A DNA stretch of 11,010 bases from Donghicola sp041224595. GTDB taxonomy: Bacteria > Pseudomonadota > Alphaproteobacteria > Rhodobacterales > Rhodobacteraceae. A model generated the notes under the pieces. The model was given only the letters and a program-made list of their open reading frames with translations. It was not told the origin of the DNA and ran no database searches. Below, piece after piece: positions 7,347 through 11,010 of this stretch (its first letter is position 1; each line of letters starts with the position of its first letter). The translations under genes were made by a program, and so were the position numbers. Location: the NCBI RefSeq assembly GCF_041224595.1, contig NZ_JBGFGN010000054.1, positions 1 to 11,010 on the forward strand, given 5' to 3'.

Positions 7347-7375
7347 AATGTGCGCCGCGCGCCGCGCTGAAACAA
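7347..7375 (-). promoter_or_regulatory. Candidate promoter of the ring-cleavage operon
   Basis: On the reverse strand TTGTTT (7370-7375) and CACATT (7347-7352) are separated by 17 bases. The -35 is fair and the -10 weak, as expected for an activator-dependent promoter. Transcription would start near 7340, about 24 bases before the GTG. Confidence 0.4.
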
Positions 7376-7396
7376 TGCTCGGGCAGATATACGTTC

Positions 7397-7411
7397 ATAC
7401 CCAAAAGGTAT
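7397..7411. promoter_or_regulatory. LysR-type operator, perfect ATAC-N7-GTAT palindrome
   Basis: ATACCCAAAAGGTAT is a perfect 5-5-5 palindrome (ATACC, five bases, GGTAT). It fits both the general LysR rule T-N11-A and the specific consensus ATAC-N7-GTAT established for the muconate regulators BenM and CatM. It lies about 64 bases before the predicted start of transcription, the standard place for the recognition site of these regulators. The LysR protein at 3012-3911 is the obvious ligand. Confidence 0.75.
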
Positions 7412-7612
7412 CACTTAATCCGTTTAGCGACCTTACAGATCACAGCTCGTTACCTTTGCCCCGACGTGCGGCACCGCCATCGCAGTCACGCAAATGCGCA
7501 GTCGCCGCGTAGATCCGCGGCTTGCCTTTCGGTTCGCTGACTGCTACCTGATTCCATAGTATTTTTGTCGGATATATGGTCCGGCTCCCTTTTTCTGTCA
7601 TCAGGAGACAAA
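7412..7612. promoter_or_regulatory. Intergenic region before the TonB operon
   Basis: This is the rest of the roughly 300-base divergent gap between the dioxygenase and the TonB-operon leader gene. It holds a perfect hairpin GCCGCG-TAGATC-CGCGGC at 7504-7521, a direct repeat CGCAGTC at 7481-7487 and 7497-7503, and a weak -10-like TAGTAT at 7557-7562. No recognisable Fur, RirA or Irr iron box, tRNA or small ORF with a ribosome site was found. The hairpin could be an operator or a structured leader. Confidence 0.35.
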
Positions 7613-8032
7613 ATGCTGTCCCGCGTGCTGACCCTCACCGCCGCTTGTTTTCTGCCATCTTTCCTCGTTGCTCAGGACGACGGGGCCAAGGTTTCTCTGG
7701 AGCTCAATGCCCTGACCCCTACGGACACGGCATGCATGGCCAGTTTCATCGCGACGAACACCAGCGGCCAAGACATCGAGAGTGCGATCTACGAAGTCGT
7801 GCTCTTTGACACTGACGGAGGCGTAGACCGACTGACGTTGCTTGACTTTGGGACGCTACCATCAGGTCGCCCTCGGGTGCGGCAGTTCGGTTTGGGCAAC
7901 CTTGCCTGCGATGACCTAGGGCAGGTTTTGATCAACGGCGCTCAGACCTGCACAGTTGCGGGTGCGGCCTCTGGCGTATGTGCGGACCAATTGAAGGTCT
8001 CTAGCCGAACCGAGGTGGAGGTCACAGGATGA
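7613..8032 (+). CDS. Secreted four-cysteine protein heading the TonB operon
   Basis: A 139-residue protein that I do not recognise by family. Residues 1-20 (MLSRVLTLTAACFLPSFLVA) form a Sec signal peptide with likely cleavage before QDDG. The mature part, about 119 residues, has four cysteines (C41, C99, C113, C123), enough for two disulphides, and alternating short strands (KVSLELNAL, SAIYEVVLFD, RLTLLDFG), suggesting a small beta-rich periplasmic domain. The start at 7613 follows AGGAG at good distance; an upstream ATG at 7565 would spoil the signal peptide. Its stop overlaps the ExbB start by ATGA, so it is made together with the energy-transduction complex. It may assist or cap TonB/ExbD in the periplasm; this is inference from position only. 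Confidence 0.8.
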   Translation: MLSRVLTLTAACFLPSFLVAQDDGAKVSLELNALTPTDTACMASFIATNTSGQDIESAIYEVVLFDTDGGVDRLTLLDFGTLPSGRPRVRQFGLGNLACDDLGQVLINGAQTCTVAGAASGVCADQLKVSSRTEVEVTG

Positions 8033-8661
8033 TCGACGCCCTGACAGACAGCATCGTCCGCATCCACGATTTGGGCGGGCCTGTGGTCCTGGTTCTCCTT
8101 GGCCTGTCGGTCATTGCCCTGACCGTGATCGCTTATAAACTCTGGCAGTTTTCAGCTGCAGGCGTCGGGCGCCACAAAGCCCTGCGATCTGCCGTGACCG
8201 CATGGGACCAAGGCGACATGGACCGCGCTCGGTCTGATATCGCCAAATCGCGCAGTTATCTGTGCCCTGTGGTTGCCGCCGCATTCGATGGAAATGCCGA
8301 CTACGACAGGCTCGCCGCCGAGGCTGAGACCCGATTTGCGGGCCTCGAGCGTGGCTTTCGACTGCTCGACACCATCGCGCAACTTGCGCCTTTGCTCGGG
8401 CTCTTTGGGACCGTTCTGGGGATGATTTCTGCGTTCCAAGCCTTGCAAGACGCAGGAACCCAAGTGGACCCCAGCGTTCTGGCCGGCGGTATCTGGGTTG
8501 CACTTTTGACCACAGCGGTCGGATTGGCGGTGGCAATGCCGGTGGCCTCTATCCTCAGCTGGTTCGAAGCGCGGATGGACGCCGAACGGGTTCTGGCAGA
8601 GCGCGCATTGCGAACGACCCTCTCTCCTGCCCGCGCACAAACTGTCCCGACCCATGCGTAG
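8029..8661 (+). CDS. exbB: ExbB/TolQ/MotA-family proton channel subunit
   Basis: A 210-residue inner-membrane protein with the three-helix ExbB layout: helix 1 at about 17-38, a cytoplasmic domain at about 40-110, helix 2 at about 113-138 and helix 3 at about 152-178. The conserved segment LLDTIAQLAPLLGLFGTVLGMISAFQAL and the later GGIWVALLTTAVGLAVAMPV are hallmark MotA/TolQ/ExbB signatures, including the pore-lining threonines. With ExbD it uses the proton gradient to drive TonB. TolQ is the main alternative, but the TonB gene at the end of the operon and the absence of tolA, tolB and pal favour ExbB. It overlaps the preceding gene by 4 bases and the next by 8. Confidence 0.93.
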   Translation: MIDALTDSIVRIHDLGGPVVLVLLGLSVIALTVIAYKLWQFSAAGVGRHKALRSAVTAWDQGDMDRARSDIAKSRSYLCPVVAAAFDGNADYDRLAAEAETRFAGLERGFRLLDTIAQLAPLLGLFGTVLGMISAFQALQDAGTQVDPSVLAGGIWVALLTTAVGLAVAMPVASILSWFEARMDAERVLAERALRTTLSPARAQTVPTHA

Positions 8662-9019
8662 GCAGGCGCGCCGCAAGCGGCTGTCGATGACGTCTTTGAT
8701 CGACGTGATCTTCTTGTTGCTGCTGTTCTTCATGCTGAGCTCGACCTTTACCCGTTTTGGCGAGATTGACCTGACCTCTGCCTCTGGTGGTGGTGCCGGA
8801 GCGTCCGGCAATGCCCCGCTTTTTCTTCAGGTATCAACGCAAAGCCTTGGGCTGAACGGGCGCGAGATCGGGTTGGATGCACTGCCGGGCGCGCTCAACG
8901 AGGGCAAGCCGGTGCTCGTATCCCTGCGGCCCGATGTATCCTCGCAGCGATTGGTCGACGTTTTGGTGACCTTGAAAAGCGTCCCCAATCTAAGTGTCAC
9001 AGTGCTGGAGGGGACATGA
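8654..9019 (+). CDS. exbD: ExbD-family protein 1, with the conserved membrane aspartate
   Basis: A 121-residue ExbD/TolR-family protein: a short basic cytoplasmic N-terminus (RRQARRKR), one membrane helix at about 14-33, and a periplasmic domain at about 40-121. The helix begins MTSLIDVIFLLLLFF, with D17 at the position of the aspartate that carries protons in E. coli ExbD (D25) and TolR (D23). The periplasmic part shows the usual pattern of a strand, LxLNG, and a late VLVSLRPD segment. The start overlaps the end of exbB by 8 bases, and the stop overlaps exbD2 by ATGA. It is somewhat shorter than E. coli ExbD (141 residues), mainly in the N-terminal tail. Confidence 0.92.
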   Translation: MRRQARRKRLSMTSLIDVIFLLLLFFMLSSTFTRFGEIDLTSASGGGAGASGNAPLFLQVSTQSLGLNGREIGLDALPGALNEGKPVLVSLRPDVSSQRLVDVLVTLKSVPNLSVTVLEGT

Positions 9020-9402
9020 TGCGGGCGCGGCCAAAAAGACAGAAATCTGAACCGACCATCACCCTGATCAATATCGTGTTTCTGATGCTGATCTTCTTTC
9101 TGGTTGCGGGCACATTGGCACAGCCGCTGGACACCGCGCTTTCACTGGTGCGGGCGCAAGATTTATCTGCGCAACCGCCCGAAGATGCTCTGCTGATTGA
9201 TGCAACAGGTGGGATGTCCTATCGCGGCGTCTCTCTGCCCGACATCGATGCCTATGCTGACAGTCACGAGGGCGAGCGGAGCGCTATTCGCATTGTACCG
9301 GACCGTGACCTTTCTGCGATGCAACTGGTCCAGATCGCCAACCAGCTGCGCGCCGCAGGTGCGGAGCGGGTGATCTTGGTAACAGAACGGGGGATGGAAT
9401 GA
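9016..9402 (+). CDS. exbD: ExbD-family protein 2, with asparagine in place of the key aspartate
   Basis: A 128-residue second ExbD-family protein with the same plan as its neighbour: a basic N-terminus, one helix at about 15-36 (ITLINIVFLMLIFFLVAGTLA), and a periplasmic domain with GMSYRGVSL and a final AAGAERVILVTERG. The codon at the proton-carrying position is AAT, so residue 19 is asparagine, not aspartate (TLINIVFL against SLIDVIFL in ExbD1). An amide cannot take up and release protons. Because ExbB pentamers enclose two ExbD copies, this protein may pair with ExbD1 in a mixed dimer. Start may be 9016 or the next codon, also ATG at 9019. It overlaps exbD1 and tonB by 4 bases each. Confidence 0.9.
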   Translation: MMRARPKRQKSEPTITLINIVFLMLIFFLVAGTLAQPLDTALSLVRAQDLSAQPPEDALLIDATGGMSYRGVSLPDIDAYADSHEGERSAIRIVPDRDLSAMQLVQIANQLRAAGAERVILVTERGME

Positions 9403-10214
9403 TCGCGACATCCCGTATTGCCAAAGGCGCCGCTCTGACACTGGCTGTCGGACTTCACGGCGTTGCGCTACTGACTTGGGTCACGCCAGCGGCCATCGTT
9501 CAGACCGAAGGCGCAGGCGGCGACGCCGAGCTGCAACTCGGAACCCGCTTTGCGGATCTGGTCGAAGGCACCCTGACGGCGCAGTCCCCAGAAGCAGTTC
9601 AGACATCCCGCTCCGCAGTCGAGGCGCCCTCGCCTATCCTGCCTGAAGCAAGCAAGCCGGTTGACGCAGGTGAGCCTTTGACGCCTCTGCCTGCGGTGAC
9701 AGCCCCGATTGCCCCAGCGGAAACGACCAAGAGCGAGAGCCCTTTGGACACGATCGAGGCCGCTTCAGAGCAGCCCAAACAATTCGCATCATTGCGCCCG
9801 CCGAACAGGCCCAAAGCTCCACCGGCGAAGGCAAAACCCCAAAAACCGCTCGGAAATGCGCAGCAAACATCCAAGCGTGGAGCCACAACCGGAACAGAAA
9901 AAGCCAAAGCTGTCACGCAAGGCGCTGGCACCAAAGCCGCCGCCGACGGGACAGCGGCAGTGTCGAACTACCCGGGCCAGGTGATGCGCTGCATCAGCCG
10001 CGTGGGCCGGCCCAGAGTGCGTGCCAAAGGGGCCGCGCGCATTGCCTTTGAGGTGTCAAGCTCCGGTGCGGTCACAGGTGTAACGCTGGCGCAATCGTCG
10101 GGGGTGGCGGCTTTGGACAAAGAAGCCTTGGCGCTGATCTCTCGGGCGGGTCCCTGCCCCGCGCCGCCTTCCGGCGCTCAGCACAGTTTTGCGATCCAGA
10201 TCAAGGCGCGTTGA
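9399..10214 (+). CDS. tonB: TonB-family energy transducer
   Basis: A 271-residue TonB protein. Helix at about 10-32 anchors it in the inner membrane and contains H20 (AVGLHGVALL), the position of the essential E. coli TonB histidine. A long spacer rich in Pro, Ala and Lys at about 60-188 (e.g. PPNRPKAPPAKAKPQKP) spans the periplasm. The C-terminal domain at about 190-270 has the family features YPGQVMRCISRVGRP, RIAFEVSSSGAVTGVTLAQSSG, LDKEAL and a final PCPAPP. C198 and C253 could form a disulphide. It takes energy from ExbB-ExbD to outer-membrane receptors for siderophores, haem or other ligands. It closes the operon with an ATGA overlap. No receptor gene is nearby in the window, so the cargo cannot be named. 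Confidence 0.93.
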   Translation: MIATSRIAKGAALTLAVGLHGVALLTWVTPAAIVQTEGAGGDAELQLGTRFADLVEGTLTAQSPEAVQTSRSAVEAPSPILPEASKPVDAGEPLTPLPAVTAPIAPAETTKSESPLDTIEAASEQPKQFASLRPPNRPKAPPAKAKPQKPLGNAQQTSKRGATTGTEKAKAVTQGAGTKAAADGTAAVSNYPGQVMRCISRVGRPRVRAKGAARIAFEVSSSGAVTGVTLAQSSGVAALDKEALALISRAGPCPAPPSGAQHSFAIQIKAR

Positions 10215-10330
10215 TCGTATCGACACCACGGCAGTGGCATGTCACGCCACAGGATGCATAAAGAGGCGCATTTTAGAACAGAGCAGGATGCATGCAAGAG
10301 CTGCTCAAATTCGTTATCTTTGACGATCCG
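10215..10330. other. Convergent gap after tonB with weak hairpin and direct repeat
   Basis: GTGGC at 10234-10238 can pair with GCCAC at 10246-10250, but the stem is only five bases and has no T-run, so it is a poor terminator. CAGGATGCAT occurs at 10250-10259 and again at 10284-10293. No gene is visible here. Confidence 0.35.
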
Positions 10331-10984
10331 TCAGAATAGCTCGAAGGTCAGGTCTTCGTCGCTCTCGTTCCACTGGCTATCCCCGACATGGCCGCTTTCC
10401 ATATGCACACGGCGCTGCGAATACATCACGTATTTCTGCGAAAGCTTGCCGATCAGCTCGTCCACACCTGCACGAATATCCGCGTTCAAATCGGTGTCTT
10501 TGATGAAGTTGCTCATCTCTTGGAGCATCTCGTCGATGGTTTCTGCCTGCTGCCGGATAACATCCCCACTTTGAGCGCAAGACATGGCAGAGCGGATAGA
10601 GCCTTCGATTTCAGACTGGGTCGCCTTGTTTTCCGCCTGCTGCTGCCCCGTCAGTTCCAGCAGATCTTGGTAGTTGGAATTCATCTCAGAGAGGTTCGCC
10701 CGCGCAGTCCCCAGTGTGGCCTCCTGATCGGACAGGCTCTCGAGAATATCTTCTCGACCTTCCGCCCCTTCGGATTCCATCGTCGAAGCGTGCACATTGA
10801 TCTCTTTTAAGGCGTTTTGAACCAGAGGCGCCAAACGCTGCGTTACGTTCTCTGTCTCCGATGCCAGTCGGCTGTCAACGGCGGAGTAAAATTCGGCCAT
10901 TGTGGCGGAGCAAAAGTCGGCCAGTTTGGGGCGAGCGCCTTGGAGCGTGCGGCCCTCATATAGCAAGCCCGGTCCAAGGCGCAT
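10331..10984 (-). pseudogene. Chemoreceptor-like coiled-coil protein, N-terminus removed by IS insertion
   Basis: About 179 native residues survive, from RLASETENV near 10870 to the stop at 10331. They form a long heptad-rich coiled coil with little hydrophobic membrane content. The segment SGDVIRQQAETIDEMLQEMSNFI followed by YVMYSQRRVHMESG resembles the tail of small methyl-accepting chemotaxis proteins of alphaproteobacteria (where the pattern is often QDIVRQQ). It ends in an acidic tail and FELF. The frame continues upstream through the IS end to an ATG at 10984, adding 38 IS-derived residues, but no ribosome site is seen there. The original N-terminal part is lost or lies beyond the IS. 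Assignment to chemotaxis is tentative; another coiled-coil signalling or partition protein is possible. Confidence 0.7.
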
Positions 10985-11010
10985 TGGCCGTCAGGCCAAT
11001 TCTGTGAGGT
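10873..11010. mobile_element. Terminus of the same IS21-family-like element (right edge, inverted copy)
   Basis: This is the exact reverse complement of the left-edge element. It begins TGTCAAC at 10873 and runs out of the window to the right. It is the same terminus of the IS, not the opposite one, because IS21-family opposite ends share only short imperfect repeats, whereas this identity is perfect to the last base. It interrupts the chemoreceptor-like gene on its left. Family assignment rests on the repeated GGCGGAG-A/T-rich-CGGCCA motifs. Confidence 0.7.
10880..10923 (-). repeat. Two internal IS-end repeats (right copy)
   Basis: Mirror image of the left pair, with repeats at 10880-10899 and 10904-10923 on the reverse strand. 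The pair marks the right edge as the same IS terminus. Confidence 0.75.

Larger units (their letters stand above)
10870..11010 (-). repeat. 141-bp perfect terminal inverted repeat, right arm
   Basis: This is the partner of the arm at 1-141. Identity ends at 10869. Because both arms reach exactly to the window edges, the true repeat is probably longer and equals the full IS. Confidence 0.97.

Noticed and set aside
7565..7612. Upstream ATG for the secreted leader protein
   Set aside because: It would put 16 residues before the signal peptide; the start at 7613 has a good ribosome site.
7613..7651. Lipoprotein signal in the leader protein (TAAC at residues 9-12)
   Set aside because: No leucine or equivalent at the -3 position, and the cysteine is too near the N-terminus and inside the hydrophobic core; a standard signal peptidase I site fits better.

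Overview
The window looks like an alphaproteobacterial chromosome or plasmid segment, most likely from the Roseobacter/Rhodobacteraceae side. The reasons are its moderately high GC, tightly packed genes with ATGA stop/start overlaps, and the mix of gene families. This taxonomic guess comes from overall character, not from a marker gene. It has three functional blocks and is bounded on both sides by the same piece of an IS21-like insertion sequence.

Edges (1-141 and 10870-11010): the two ends are perfect reverse complements over 141 bases. Each holds one terminus of an IS21-type element, with two ~20-base internal repeats spaced 24 bases apart. The IS bodies lie outside the window, so two inverted IS copies flank the segment. 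Both IS junctions fall inside genes: a short-chain dehydrogenase on the left has lost its C-terminus, and a chemoreceptor-like coiled-coil gene on the right has lost its N-terminus. The exact 141-base length is also what a k=141 de Bruijn assembly leaves at a repeat, so the window is probably a contig that stops inside a multicopy IS.

Block 1 (142-2994): a LacI-family regulator (+) is divergent from a two-gene unit (-) encoding a phytanoyl-CoA-dioxygenase-family Fe(II)/2-oxoglutarate enzyme and the truncated SDR. The substrate is unknown.

Block 2 (3012-7420, all -): an aromatic ring-cleavage operon of the catechol (ortho-cleavage) type. In transcription order it holds an intradiol dioxygenase (GTG start), a muconate-cycloisomerase-like enolase-superfamily enzyme, a small SCP2-like protein, an alpha/beta hydrolase overlapping it by ATGA, and a LysR regulator (TTG start). 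There is no muconolactone isomerase (catC); the SCP2-like gene sits in its place. Upstream of the dioxygenase is a perfect ATAC-N7-GTAT palindrome, the BenM/CatM-type operator, placed about 64 bases before the predicted transcription start. The regulator therefore appears to sit at the end of the operon it controls.

Block 3 (7613-10214, all +): a TonB energy-transduction operon with five genes, each overlapping the next by 4 or 8 bases: a secreted four-cysteine protein, ExbB, ExbD1, ExbD2 and TonB. ExbD1 keeps the membrane aspartate needed for proton use; ExbD2 has asparagine at that place. No TonB-dependent receptor is present in the window.
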